Source: Sulfurovum sp. TSL1 (GTDB lineage: Bacteria > Campylobacterota > Campylobacteria > Campylobacterales > Sulfurovaceae). Taken from it: a stretch of DNA of 64,000 nucleotides. The translations under genes were made by a program, and so were the position numbers. The notes under the pieces are model-generated. The model searched no databases. It saw only the letters and a program-made list of their open reading frames with translations, and was not told the origin of the DNA. Location of the stretch: NCBI RefSeq assembly GCF_019972135.1, contig NZ_BPFI01000001.1:417106-481105 (forward strand), read 5' to 3'. Positions within the stretch are counted from its first letter, which is position 1. The number at the start of each line of letters is the position of its first letter. Below, piece after piece: positions 35,949 through 45,038 of this stretch.

Positions 35949-37217
35949 TCATAATAAAAGCTCCTGAATGCTCAGCACGAGAATAATCGTTGCCAAAGGA
36001 ATACCAAAGGCAATGGACAAATGATTCCCCAATACTTTGTTACCTATTGTATATGCGATAGCAAGTTTCGTCAAAGAGTTAGAGAATGTTGCTATAACGA
36101 TTCCAATAAGTGCAGTATACAACATGAGGTTTCCATCTGTATAAAGTGTACTAAGTGAAAGAGTGATCGCATCAACGTCACTTATTCCAGATAGCAGGGA
36201 AGAAAGATAGACCCCTAGCGTTCCAGTCCAATTCTTAAGCAATGTCGTAGCACCAAATACGATACCAAACAGTAAACCAAATTTCAAAGCCTCTTTCAGA
36301 TCCAGAGGATTTTGATACATAAAATCTATATCGATTGGGCTTTGGTCTGAATGTTTGTACAAATAGTAAACATACATATACCCGGTAATCGTGGCCAAAA
36401 GATAAGCTGGAAGAAGTTTTATGGCAATACCTATATCTATGAATGCCGATACGATAATGATTCTGACATACATTGTTGTGCAGGCAAGTGCAATAGCTGA
36501 AGCTAAATGACGGGTTGCCTTATTTTGCGTATCAACCTTTTTTGAAAAAGTGATGGTTGTAGCGGTTGAAGATAAGAATCCTCCAAAAAAACCAGCTACC
36601 ATAACACCTTTGGAAACACCTATGAGACGGGCTGCTATATAACCAGCGAAAGAAAGACCGGATATCAGAACAACCATCATCCAGATAAAATATGGATTTA
36701 TGATCTGATAGGGATCAATTGTATGGTTAGGTAAAATAGGGAGGATAATAAAAGTAATCAACAAAAATAGTACCATAGAATGTAGGTCTTTATTTTTGGT
36801 TTTATCTGTAAGCTGCAATATATTACTACGTATATCCAATATAAAAATAACTACAACTGCGGTAAATGTAGCAACTAAATATAGCCCGTCATAAACGAGC
36901 ATACCGATCAAAAATGCCACTATAGCTGCAAACGCTGTCGTACTACCAGTTTTTTCCTTATTCAGTGCACGAATGATAAAACTACTTATAAGCAGTGCAC
37001 CGAATATGAAAGTGATCACTATAGTGATCAAAATAAAGTTTGCCTTGAAATATGCGGCTAAAAACCCAAGCAAAGAGATGATAGCAAAGCTTCTTGCTCC
37101 GGTAAACGCAGTATTCTCTTCTCTAAGAGCAAAACTTACTTCTCTTTGCAGACCAATTGAGAAGCCTAGTAGTACGCTAAGTAGTATGGATTTTGCTATG
37201 TTGAGATCTAGTTCCAT
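35949..37217 (-). CDS. MgtC/SapB-DUF4010 family membrane protein
   Basis: 422 aa, about 12 membrane helices. The N-terminal 130 residues are MgtC/SapB-like (LLGFSIGLQREVS, FIFGALLISSFIIRAL). The rest is the DUF4010 domain with GFFGGFLSSTATTITFSKK and LSSLLSGISDVDAITLSLS. These proteins may act in Mg2+ or general ion homeostasis, but transport is not proven. The gene runs towards the permease stub and the antiporter, together an ion-transport cluster. Confidence 0.88.
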   Translation of the reverse strand: MELDLNIAKSILLSVLLGFSIGLQREVSFALREENTAFTGARSFAIISLLGFLAAYFKANFILITIVITFIFGALLISSFIIRALNKEKTGSTTAFAAIVAFLIGMLVYDGLYLVATFTAVVVIFILDIRSNILQLTDKTKNKDLHSMVLFLLITFIILPILPNHTIDPYQIINPYFIWMMVVLISGLSFAGYIAARLIGVSKGVMVAGFFGGFLSSTATTITFSKKVDTQNKATRHLASAIALACTTMYVRIIIVSAFIDIGIAIKLLPAYLLATITGYMYVYYLYKHSDQSPIDIDFMYQNPLDLKEALKFGLLFGIVFGATTLLKNWTGTLGVYLSSLLSGISDVDAITLSLSTLYTDGNLMLYTALIGIVIATFSNSLTKLAIAYTIGNKVLGNHLSIAFGIPLATIILVLSIQELLL

Positions 37218-37316
37218 ATTTGCTTTTGACCTTTCTGAGACTTAATTCATCTACACTCTAATGCCCTACACTCCATGATCAAACTATAACCATTATAGCA
37301 TATTGGCTATTTCAGA

Positions 37317-37718
37317 TCATTCTTTGTTGAAGCTGTCTACCACAATGGCCCCCATTGATGCAGGCATGGCAATCAATATGAGTCTTTTTAAAGCGATGAT
37401 AGGTTCGTCTATAATAGGTAACTTATTTAAAGATAGTAATACTAAAGCCACTACCAGAGCGGAGATGAAATAGGCAATGAAAATACGTAATATGAATATA
37501 TCGTAGCGTTTGGATACCTGTTTTTGAAAGACACTGTAGTAGGCATAAATGCCTAAAAAGGTCAGAGAGAGCACAAAAACCAGTAAGAGATTGTAAAATG
37601 GTAAAGTGATACTCATTTTCCATGCCTCTTCGGTAAAAGAGATCGGAACGGCAAGGGCAAATGCACCAATGGCTATTTGAATGATATCTTCATTGTTGAT
37701 ACGAAGTTTCATTTTCAC
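37317..37718 (-). CDS. DUF2391-type integral membrane protein
   Basis: 133 aa with four hydrophobic segments. IGAFALAVPISFTEEAW near the N-terminus and PASMGAIVVDSF at the end fit DUF2391 (TIGR02587-like) proteins. Function unknown. It lies 99 nt upstream of the MgtC-like gene on the same strand, so it may share a transcript. Confidence 0.7.
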   Translation of the reverse strand: MKMKLRINNEDIIQIAIGAFALAVPISFTEEAWKMSITLPFYNLLLVFVLSLTFLGIYAYYSVFQKQVSKRYDIFILRIFIAYFISALVVALVLLSLNKLPIIDEPIIALKRLILIAMPASMGAIVVDSFNKE

Positions 37719-37937
37719 CTACTTTTCTTTACTAAAAGATCAATCCATTATATCATAATTTCAGCTTCCTATTGAACCTGTACCCAAAGAAGAGAACACT
37801 TATAAATTACTTGACTTCATCTTTTTTCAGCACAGCAGAATAGTGGATTTATAGATACTTTTCGTTAAAATAGTCTTATATTCCCGACCACTGTATGAAC
37901 TATTTAACATACAGAAACGATACAAAGGAGTGCTTTC

Positions 37938-38366
37938 ATGCCTTTTACACCCGAGACACCTTACCTTACGACTGATGGCATCATAGAGTTGTATGAAGGA
38001 GATACATTCAAGGGTATCATACTTATCGAGCGTAAAAATGCGCCAAAAGGTCTGGCGCTGCCCGGTGGTTTTGTCGATGTGGGTGAACGTGTCGAAGAGG
38101 CTTTAGTCCGTGAGATGCAAGAGGAGACGAACCTGGAGGTAGAGATAAGCACACTGCTTGGTGTCTATTCTGACCCGAAGCGTGATCCCAGGTTTCATAC
38201 GGCAAGTGTGGTCTTTGTAGCAAAAGCCCAAGGGCAACCCCAAGGCGGAGATGATGCAAAAACAGCAAAAGTTTACGCATTGGAAGAGATACCGATGGAT
38301 CAACTGGTCTTTGACCATGGTACTATCCTGAAAGATTATCTGCTACAGCTCCATACAAACAAGTAA
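37938..38366 (+). CDS. Nudix hydrolase
   Basis: 142 aa. The Nudix box [20 protein letters not shown] (about residues 41-60) has the full Gx5Ex7REUxEExGU pattern needed for metal-dependent cleavage of nucleoside-diphosphate-linked compounds. LPGG precedes it. Substrate unknown; cleaning of damaged nucleotides is plausible because the following gene is a DNA-repair glycosylase, 9 nt away. AAAGGAG precedes the ATG. Confidence 0.92.
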   Translation: MPFTPETPYLTTDGIIELYEGDTFKGIILIERKNAPKGLALPGGFVDVGERVEEALVREMQEETNLEVEISTLLGVYSDPKRDPRFHTASVVFVAKAQGQPQGGDDAKTAKVYALEEIPMDQLVFDHGTILKDYLLQLHTNK

Positions 38367-38375
38367 GGGTATTTT

Positions 38376-39053
38376 TTGCAAAGTAGTTACGATCTTCTCT
38401 TCGCCCTTAAAAAAATGGGCTATCTCAAAACAACCAGAGATCCTCTCTGGTGGCCGAAAAGCGGTACCTTCGAAGTCATCATAGGTGCGATCTTGACCCA
38501 GCAGACCAAATGGGAGAAAGTAGAGAGATCACTGGAAAACTTGAAAGAGGCTGGTCTGATATCACTGGAAATGCTCGGCAGAGCGGAAATAAGCCAGATC
38601 ACTGCATCTATCAAACCCAGCGGTTTTTACAATACCAAAGCCAAAAGGCTTCAACTGCTTTGTCAAAATATTTTCAGTGATTTCCATACTTTTGAAAGGT
38701 TTCAAAATGAAGTCACAAGGGAGTGGCTGCTTGAGCAAAAAGGGATAGGGATGGAGAGTGCGGACTCTATCCTTTGTTATGGATGCGGTAGAGAGGTCTT
38801 TGTCGTCGACAGCTATACAGCCAGACTCCTTGATGCATACGGTTATCACTTCGAGAGCTATATGCAGATACAGGAGTGGATGCAAGAGGGGATCGAAGCA
38901 AACTTTGATAAAATTACCCAAATGTATGGCAGCGAACTGACACTGCATATGCTTTATGCACGTTTTCACGGGATGATCGTGGAGTTTGCCAAAGAGCATA
39001 TACGAGGCAGGAATGTCAATACGGATATACTCGAAAAATATATAGAAGGATAA
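38376..39053 (+). CDS. 3-methyladenine DNA glycosylase, MagIII-like (HhH-GPD)
   Basis: 225 aa. EndoIII-fold protein: GAILTQQTKWEKVERSLENL, the hairpin LEQKGIGMESADSILCY and the catalytic Asp in EVFVVDSYTARLL. RPSGFYNxKAKRL-type and YARFHGxIVEF motifs match Helicobacter pylori MagIII closely. No C-terminal Fe-S cysteines, as in MagIII. It removes alkylated purines. Start codon is TTG 38376. It forms an operon with the Nudix gene and the SDR gene (4-nt gap). Confidence 0.85.
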   Translation: MQSSYDLLFALKKMGYLKTTRDPLWWPKSGTFEVIIGAILTQQTKWEKVERSLENLKEAGLISLEMLGRAEISQITASIKPSGFYNTKAKRLQLLCQNIFSDFHTFERFQNEVTREWLLEQKGIGMESADSILCYGCGREVFVVDSYTARLLDAYGYHFESYMQIQEWMQEGIEANFDKITQMYGSELTLHMLYARFHGMIVEFAKEHIRGRNVNTDILEKYIEG

Positions 39054-39057
39054 CACA

Positions 39058-39876
39058 GTGGCCAACATTGTCATTACAGGATGCAGTACAGGCATCGGAC
39101 TTGAAACTGCAAAGTATCTCAAAGACAAATTTATCAAGGTCTTTCCTACGGCAAGAGACCCAAAAGATGTAGAGATGTTAAAAGGGCTGGGGTTTGAACA
39201 TGCCATGCAGCTGGATGTAAGAGACCCTGAAGAGATCACAGCAGTGATCAACAAAGTGCTCGAAATTGATGGCAAGATAGATGTCTGGTTCAACAATGCC
39301 GGCTATGGACAGCCCGGTGCGGTAGAAGACATTACAATCCCCGTACTCCGAGAACAGTTTGAAACCAATGTGTTCGGACTGCATGAATGTACAAGACAGA
39401 TCATACCCGTGATGAGAGAGCAGGGGCATGGGAAGATCATTCAGCACAGTTCGGTACTCGGTATCATCTCACTATTTGGACGTGGTGCCTATAATGCAAG
39501 CAAATACGCTATAGAAGGGCTTACAGATACCCTTAGACTGGAGCTTCAGGATACAAAGATCTATCCTGTACTTCTCAATACCGGGCCTATTGTAAGCCAT
39601 TTTAGACAGACAGCTGTAGAGAAACTTGAAGCAAATGTCGATATAGAACATTCCGTATTCAAAGAGAAATACCTTCGCAGCCTCAAAGAGAGAACACACA
39701 AGAAAGTACCGTTCAAAGAGGGGGCTGACGCTGTTGCAGCTGTGGTCCATAAGATCATTTTGGCTGATCGGCCAAAACCGCGTTATTATATTACCAAAGC
39801 TACGTACTTATTGGGGTACTTCAAACGGATCTTAAGTACCACATACTTAGATAAACTCTTGAAGAGGATCGATTAG
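39058..39876 (+). CDS. Short-chain dehydrogenase/reductase
   Basis: 272 aa. GCSTGIGLE is the NAD(P) glycine motif, NNAG follows near residue 82, and the active site is Ser (about 140) with YNASK (Tyr about 154, Lys about 158). The C-terminal end is basic and hydrophobic. SDR substrates cannot be read from sequence. Start codon GTG, third gene of the Nudix-magIII-SDR unit. Confidence 0.92.
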   Translation: MANIVITGCSTGIGLETAKYLKDKFIKVFPTARDPKDVEMLKGLGFEHAMQLDVRDPEEITAVINKVLEIDGKIDVWFNNAGYGQPGAVEDITIPVLREQFETNVFGLHECTRQIIPVMREQGHGKIIQHSSVLGIISLFGRGAYNASKYAIEGLTDTLRLELQDTKIYPVLLNTGPIVSHFRQTAVEKLEANVDIEHSVFKEKYLRSLKERTHKKVPFKEGADAVAAVVHKIILADRPKPRYYITKATYLLGYFKRILSTTYLDKLLKRID

Positions 39877-39949
39877 TGCCAAGCGCAACACCAAAACTGT
39901 ATTAAAAGAGTTTTGCTATAATCTGCGTAATAAAACAATAGGATAGTAT

Positions 39950-40483
39950 ATGGATAAGATAAAAATAGGTGTTGTCACCACAAGCGACAGAGCTTCAAAA
40001 GGTATCTATGAGGATATCTCAGGTGTAGCCATCATGGATACAATGAAAGAGTACCTGCTCAATGAATGCGAGTATGAATACCGATGTATACCTGATGAAC
40101 AGAGTCTGATAGAAACCACACTGATAACACTTTCACGTGATGAAAAGTGTGACCTTATCGTTACCACTGGCGGTACAGGCCCGGCACCCAGAGATGTAAC
40201 CACTGAAGCCACTGAAAATGTGTGCCAGAAACTGCTTCCTGGTTTTGGAGAACAGATGAGAGCAGTGAGTCTGCAGTATGTCCCAACAGCCATACTTTCA
40301 CGTCAGACAGCAGGGATCTGCAATGGTTCACTCATCATCAACCTACCGGGAAAACCAAAGTCCATTCGTGAATGTTTGGATGCTGTTTTTCCTGCCGTTC
40401 CATACTGTATAGATCTTATCGGTGGCGCATACATGGAAGCAAATGAAGATGTGATAAAGATCTTCAGACCTAAAGCAAAATAG
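39950..40483 (+). CDS. mogA: Molybdopterin adenylyltransferase
   Basis: 177 aa. MogA adenylates molybdopterin before molybdenum insertion. GVVTTSDRASKGIYEDISG opens the protein and TTGGTGPAPRDVTTEAT (about 72-88) is the MPT-binding signature; NLPGKPKSIRECL near 135 also fits. Normal length. The downstream small gene starts 17 nt after its stop. Confidence 0.95.
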   Translation: MDKIKIGVVTTSDRASKGIYEDISGVAIMDTMKEYLLNECEYEYRCIPDEQSLIETTLITLSRDEKCDLIVTTGGTGPAPRDVTTEATENVCQKLLPGFGEQMRAVSLQYVPTAILSRQTAGICNGSLIINLPGKPKSIRECLDAVFPAVPYCIDLIGGAYMEANEDVIKIFRPKAK

Positions 40484-40499
40484 GGACATACTAAATAAT

Positions 40500-40709
40500 A
40501 TGAATGTAGATTTTATAGAAAATAAGATCAATGAGATCATCCAAGAGCTTGAAAAAGAGGTCATGGATGTACTCATGGATGAAAGCCTTGACAAGAAGCA
40601 GACAAACCTCCATATGAAACCTCTGACATCCACCAAAAAGATACTCAATAATGCTTTAGAGAGTATCAAAATGGTGGATAAACTGGGAAAAGAAGAGTTA
40701 GATAAATAA
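40500..40709 (+). CDS. Small helical hypothetical protein
   Basis: 69 aa, acidic/basic and helical, with IENKINEIIQELEKEVMDVL and a Lys-rich second half. No cysteines, no signal peptide. Not recognised. Its position directly after mogA and 2 nt before the next small gene suggests co-transcription. Confidence 0.6.
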   Translation: MNVDFIENKINEIIQELEKEVMDVLMDESLDKKQTNLHMKPLTSTKKILNNALESIKMVDKLGKEELDK

Positions 40710-40711
40710 AA

Positions 40712-40861
40712 ATGACCAATAGTCTCATCCTCATCCTCTTTGTCTTCACTGTTATCCTCTTTTTCTGGGGTGTATTCAAAACAGTCAGAACCCAAAAAAA
40801 GATCTTTTTGTTAGCGCTTCTACCCTTTGTGTCTCTGATTGCAGGGATGTTTTTTATTTAA
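40712..40861 (+). CDS. Two-helix membrane microprotein
   Basis: 49 aa. Two hydrophobic helices (about 4-23 and 31-48) joined by the basic loop KTVRTQKK, so both ends probably face the periplasm. It begins 2 nt after the preceding stop, which suggests translational coupling. Function unknown; too short for usual gene finders. Confidence 0.55.
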   Translation: MTNSLILILFVFTVILFFWGVFKTVRTQKKIFLLALLPFVSLIAGMFFI

Positions 40862-40866
40862 CGTAC

Positions 40867-40911
40867 CAAAATTATTGTTACATCCTTACAATAATTTTGA
40901 ACAATAATTTT
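40867..40911. repeat. Inverted repeat plus third half-site upstream of the carbonic anhydrase gene
   Basis: Perfect 12-bp arms CAAAATTATTGT (40867-40878) and ACAATAATTTTG (40888-40899), 9-nt spacer. A third direct copy ACAATAATTTT starts at 40901, 13 bp after the second. It lies 102-146 nt upstream of the carbonic anhydrase ATG and after the microprotein stop. It may be an operator; without a T-tail it is a poor terminator. Confidence 0.55.
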
Positions 40912-41012
40912 CATATAAGCGTAAATAATTATATTTATTCGTTTTTTAACTCTTTTATGCGCCTTTTTTATCCAATTCATTTTATAATCCAAGAAAATTC
41001 AAAAAAGGATTA

Positions 41013-41762
41013 TTGATGAAAAAATTCACATCTGCTCTGCTAGCCTCTACGATAATGTTATTGGCCAATGATACGGTAGCACAAACAGAGAATTTACACT
41101 GGGGCTATACAGGTCACAATACACCTGATAAATGGGGATCTCTTTCTGAAAAATATAGAGAATGTGGAGTAGGATTGAACCAATCACCTATCAATATTAC
41201 ACATTCACTTCATGCCAATCTTCCACCACTGGCTCCATCCTATCAAAGTGATTCTAAAGATGTTATTGATAATGGGCATACCATACAGATCAATATGGCT
41301 CATGGAAGTACAATTAAGGTCGATGACATTGTGTTTGAACTGAAACAGTTTCACTTTCATACACCAAGTGAAAACCATATCAACGGGAAAGCGTATCCGC
41401 TTGAAGGACATTTTGTGAATATAGACAAAGATGGGAATATCGCAGTACTGGGTGTGATGTTCACAGAAGGTGAAGAGAATAAGGCTTTAGCAAAATTTTG
41501 GGATAAACTGCCAACCAACGAGGGAGAGGTACATACATTGGAACATTCCAAGATAGCCAATGAATTATTGCCAAAAGATAAACATTATTATCGCTTCAAT
41601 GGTTCACTCACAACACCTCCATGTACAGAAGGTGTAAGATGGTTCGTCTTCAAAGAAACACTCAGTATTTCTAAAGAACAGGTAGCAAAATTCCATAAGA
41701 TCATGCATGGTGATAACAATAGACCTATCCAGCCTTTAGATGCGAGAGTCGTTGTTGACTAG
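41013..41762 (+). CDS. Periplasmic alpha-carbonic anhydrase
   Basis: 249 aa. A signal peptide (1-23) leads to HWGYTGHNTPDKWG, QSPINI, and the zinc histidines in QFHFHTPSEN (two) and EGHFV (third). TTPPCTEGVRWFV near 210 is also diagnostic. It interconverts CO2 and bicarbonate in the periplasm. It stands beside two exported rhodaneses and a SulP transporter; supply of bicarbonate or CO2 to an autotroph is a reasonable inference. Confidence 0.96.
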   Translation: MMKKFTSALLASTIMLLANDTVAQTENLHWGYTGHNTPDKWGSLSEKYRECGVGLNQSPINITHSLHANLPPLAPSYQSDSKDVIDNGHTIQINMAHGSTIKVDDIVFELKQFHFHTPSENHINGKAYPLEGHFVNIDKDGNIAVLGVMFTEGEENKALAKFWDKLPTNEGEVHTLEHSKIANELLPKDKHYYRFNGSLTTPPCTEGVRWFVFKETLSISKEQVAKFHKIMHGDNNRPIQPLDARVVVD

Positions 41763-41764
41763 AT

Positions 41765-42451
41765 CTATTTTCTAGTAGACACCATACCCGCAGCCAACCA
41801 TGCCTGCATCCCTCCACGGTACCACTTGATCTTTTCAGTTGGATACCCGATCTCAAGAAGCGCGATGATCATAGCGACGGATTGGCTGCACCATGGACCG
41901 TTACAAAATACTGCAACGGTTTTTGCTTTTGTAAAATCCAATGAGTCATCTTCATTGATCTTTACACCCAATGTTCGTATATCATGTTCAAATTCAAATT
42001 CATAACTTTGACGTTCTTTGAGATGATAAAAAGGCATATTCACTGCACCGGGGATGGTACGATACTCATACCAGTCCTGTTTACGGCCATCAACCAGTAT
42101 CATAGAGTCATTTTCCTGCATCTCTTTTATGAAAGCTAGAACTTCAAGTTCTCCATAGGTATCGATATCCTCATGCAACTGCATGGGAAGAAGTTTGCCT
42201 TTGGTACTCACATAGGTGGATTTACATGCTTCAGGTACTTTTGCATTGGCATAGTTTCCGGTCCACAGCATCTCATTATTGAGAGGTACTTCTTTACAGA
42301 CTTCCGGGATCTCACGTTTTACAACAACCTGTTTTATCTTACCGTCTGTATCTACCGTTTTTACAGCTACTCCTTCATATTCAAAGCCATGCTCTCCGGC
42401 TATTATAAAAACAGTTAGAAATAATGAGAACATTGTCATTTTATAAAACAT
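41765..42451 (-). CDS. Exported rhodanese-like sulfurtransferase (copy 1)
   Basis: 228 aa. A signal peptide of about 19 residues precedes the domain. The rhodanese fold begins near residue 80; RTIPGAVNMPF is the typical motif before the active site, and the catalytic loop is FCNGPWCSQS (first Cys as the nucleophile). IKWYRGGMQAWLAAG closes the domain. AAGGATGT precedes ATG 42451; the frame is open 10 codons further. It probably transfers sulfur in the periplasm. Close paralogue of the next gene. Confidence 0.88.
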   Translation of the reverse strand: MFYKMTMFSLFLTVFIIAGEHGFEYEGVAVKTVDTDGKIKQVVVKREIPEVCKEVPLNNEMLWTGNYANAKVPEACKSTYVSTKGKLLPMQLHEDIDTYGELEVLAFIKEMQENDSMILVDGRKQDWYEYRTIPGAVNMPFYHLKERQSYEFEFEHDIRTLGVKINEDDSLDFTKAKTVAVFCNGPWCSQSVAMIIALLEIGYPTEKIKWYRGGMQAWLAAGMVSTRK

Positions 42452-42533
42452 GATACATCCTTTTTTGAATGACCATAACATAGTGTATGTAGAAAGTGCG
42501 TGTAATGAAGTGTAAGCGTATACTGTTATAAAA

Positions 42534-43226
42534 TCATTTTCTTGTAGAGGTCAAACCTGCTGCCAACCATTCCTGCATTCCTCCACGGTACCAGTTTATT
42601 TTCTCTGCAGGATATCCAAGATCAAGCAAAGCCAGGATCGCGGTTACAGATAGACTGCACCAGGGTCCATTACAAAACAGAGTGATTGTTTTGGCGTGGG
42701 TAAAATCCAAACTATCATCTTCTTCATTCACCAAAACACCCAGATCCTTCATATGCTGTTCAAATTCAAATACATAGTTTGTAGGATCTTTAAAGTGGTT
42801 AAAAGGCATATTGACTGCTCCGGGGATGGTCCGATAATGATAGAACTCTTCTTTACATACATCTATAAGCAGCATAGAATCATCCGTTTGCATCTGTTTG
42901 ATAAAAGCCAAAACTTCCAGTTCACCATAGGTATGGATATCTGTATCCAGATACATGGGGTATATATGACCACCCATAGTATGTACGAAAGTAGACTTGC
43001 ATGCTTCAGGTACATTGGGATGGGCGTAGTTTCCTGTCCATAGCATCGTATTGGTCACAGGTATGCTTTCACACTCTTTTGGAATATTCCATTTTACCAT
43101 AGTATAAACACTCTTACCTTTTGCATCGATGCTTTTGACCGCTATGCCTTCATACTCCAGACCAATCTCTTCTGCCAAGAGCAGAGAGCTGATCACCAAT
43201 ACAAATGTGCAGTATTTAAAAAACAT
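42534..43226 (-). CDS. Exported rhodanese-like sulfurtransferase (copy 2)
   Basis: 230 aa, same architecture as its neighbour: signal peptide (1-17), conserved N-terminal part (LEYEGIAVKSID, NTMLWTGNYAHPNVPEACK), RTIPGAVNMPF and the active-site loop FCNGPWCSLS. The order (tandem, same strand) and similarity throughout show a gene duplication. Upstream DNA also shares a short stretch, GGAAAGCGTGTGTAACGA-like, with the region before copy 1. Confidence 0.88.
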   Translation of the reverse strand: MFFKYCTFVLVISSLLLAEEIGLEYEGIAVKSIDAKGKSVYTMVKWNIPKECESIPVTNTMLWTGNYAHPNVPEACKSTFVHTMGGHIYPMYLDTDIHTYGELEVLAFIKQMQTDDSMLLIDVCKEEFYHYRTIPGAVNMPFNHFKDPTNYVFEFEQHMKDLGVLVNEEDDSLDFTHAKTITLFCNGPWCSLSVTAILALLDLGYPAEKINWYRGGMQEWLAAGLTSTRK

Positions 43227-43367
43227 CCTTTTCCTTTAATACACACTAGAGTATTAGGAATATAGTAGTATAGAGAGTATGGAAAGCGTGTGTAACGAGA
43301 GAAGAGAGACATCAGCATTTTAAATGACTTGGAAAATGCTGGCGTATAGGGCGTATAGTAAGATTAT

Positions 43368-44951
43368 TTATACGTTGGCTGCGACTTTATATGTCGGATC
43401 ATCCTCTTCATAGGTACAGAAAGGTCCAGCTGTTTTGAGCAAACTCTTACAGTCTTTGGAAAGGTGTCTAAGTGTGAGTTTTTTTCCGGCTTGTTTATAT
43501 TTATCCGTAATGCTGTCTATCGCTTCCGCACCGGAACTGTCCATGACTCTGGCATCCTTAAAGTCTATCACAACGACGTCCGGGTCATTCTCTACATCAA
43601 ATTGTTCGTTGAATGAGGTCACCGAAGCAAAGAAGAGCGGTCCTTCAAGTGTGTAGATCTTTCTTCCTTCCTCATCGGTAGAAGTACGTGCAAAGATCTT
43701 TGCATGCTCCCAGGCAAATACCAGTGCAGAGATGATGATACCTGCGATCACAGCCACGGCAAGGTCTTCCAGTACCGTGATAATGGTCACCACAACCAGT
43801 ACAAAGGCATCTGTACGGGGCATGTGCTTGATACGCTTCAATGAAGAGAATTCAAAGGTACCGATACTCACCATGAACATGATACCCACGAGTACCGCTA
43901 TAGGAATGACCGCGATGATATGAGAAAAACTCACCACAAGAGTGATAAGCAGCACCGCTGCGGTAAAAGAGGAGAGACGGCCCAGTCCGCCGGAGGTAAA
44001 GTTGATGACCGACTGGCCTATCATTGCACATCCTGCCATACCCCCAAAGAGTCCCGAAGTAGAGTTCCCGATACCTAACGCGATACACTCTTTGTTCCCT
44101 GAACCGCGCTCTCCTCCCATCTCATCCAGTACTGAGAGGGTCAGTAGTGACTCTATCAGCCCGACCAGTGCAACGATAAGTGCGGTTGGCAGGATCACGG
44201 CCATGGATGTCCACGTAAAGAGTTCAGACAAAGGCATCACGAACGAAGGCATAGAAACATTTGAAAGGTCTGCAAGGTCACCGACCACTTTCGTATCGAT
44301 GTGCATAAAATATGTGATCAGTGTCAGCACTACGATCGCTACAAGTCCTGCAGGAACGGCTTTACTGAACTTTGGTAAAAAATGCATCGTTACCATTGTA
44401 ATAGCTACAATGAGATACATGATATAGTTTTCAGTTAAACTCGCAGAGATGATCTCCATCCAGCCACTGTATTGGTCCATATTTTTAGGTGCAAGGAAAG
44501 GAAGCTGTGCCATGGCTATGACAATAGCCAAACCATTCACAAAACCAAAGAGGGCAGGCTGTGGTACAAGACGAATGAACTTACCCATCTTCAGCACGCC
44601 GATCGTTATCTGTATGAGTCCCGCTATAATGGAGGTCAGAAGGATATAGTGCAGTACCATTATGCTCAACGCTTCAGTATCGAGATCCGGATACATGGAT
44701 TTGACAGAAAGACCAAGCCCTACAAATACCACTGCCACTGAACCTGTAGCACCGGAGATCATTCCGGGTTTACCTCCAAGAAGTGCAGTAATAAGACCGA
44801 TGATAAAGGCCCCGTAAAGCCCGACCACCGGGGAAACACCGGCAATAAATGAAAATGCTATCGCTTCGGGTACAAGAGCAACAGCGACCAATGCACCGGA
44901 GAGAATGTCATTTTTAATGTTTTGTTTCGAATAGTTTTGAATGTTGAACAC
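43368..44951 (-). CDS. SulP-family anion transporter with STAS domain
   Basis: 527 aa. Ten to fourteen membrane helices (residues 15-420): VALVPEAIAFSFIAGVSPVVGLYGAF, TGSVAVVF and SLLTLSVLDEMGGERGSGNKE are SulP signatures. A STAS domain follows (about 430-520, VVIDFKDARVMDSSGAEAID). Family members move sulfate or bicarbonate (BicA). The neighbouring carbonic anhydrase favours bicarbonate, but sulfate is possible next to rhodaneses. Single gene. Confidence 0.93.
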   Translation of the reverse strand: MFNIQNYSKQNIKNDILSGALVAVALVPEAIAFSFIAGVSPVVGLYGAFIIGLITALLGGKPGMISGATGSVAVVFVGLGLSVKSMYPDLDTEALSIMVLHYILLTSIIAGLIQITIGVLKMGKFIRLVPQPALFGFVNGLAIVIAMAQLPFLAPKNMDQYSGWMEIISASLTENYIMYLIVAITMVTMHFLPKFSKAVPAGLVAIVVLTLITYFMHIDTKVVGDLADLSNVSMPSFVMPLSELFTWTSMAVILPTALIVALVGLIESLLTLSVLDEMGGERGSGNKECIALGIGNSTSGLFGGMAGCAMIGQSVINFTSGGLGRLSSFTAAVLLITLVVSFSHIIAVIPIAVLVGIMFMVSIGTFEFSSLKRIKHMPRTDAFVLVVVTIITVLEDLAVAVIAGIIISALVFAWEHAKIFARTSTDEEGRKIYTLEGPLFFASVTSFNEQFDVENDPDVVVIDFKDARVMDSSGAEAIDSITDKYKQAGKKLTLRHLSKDCKSLLKTAGPFCTYEEDDPTYKVAANV

Positions 44952-45038
44952 ATCAATTCCTTGCTTTATTTATGGTCGGAATTCTACCATAATAGTTTTA
45001 CAGACGACTTCTTTCACGACAACGATAAATAGGATGTG

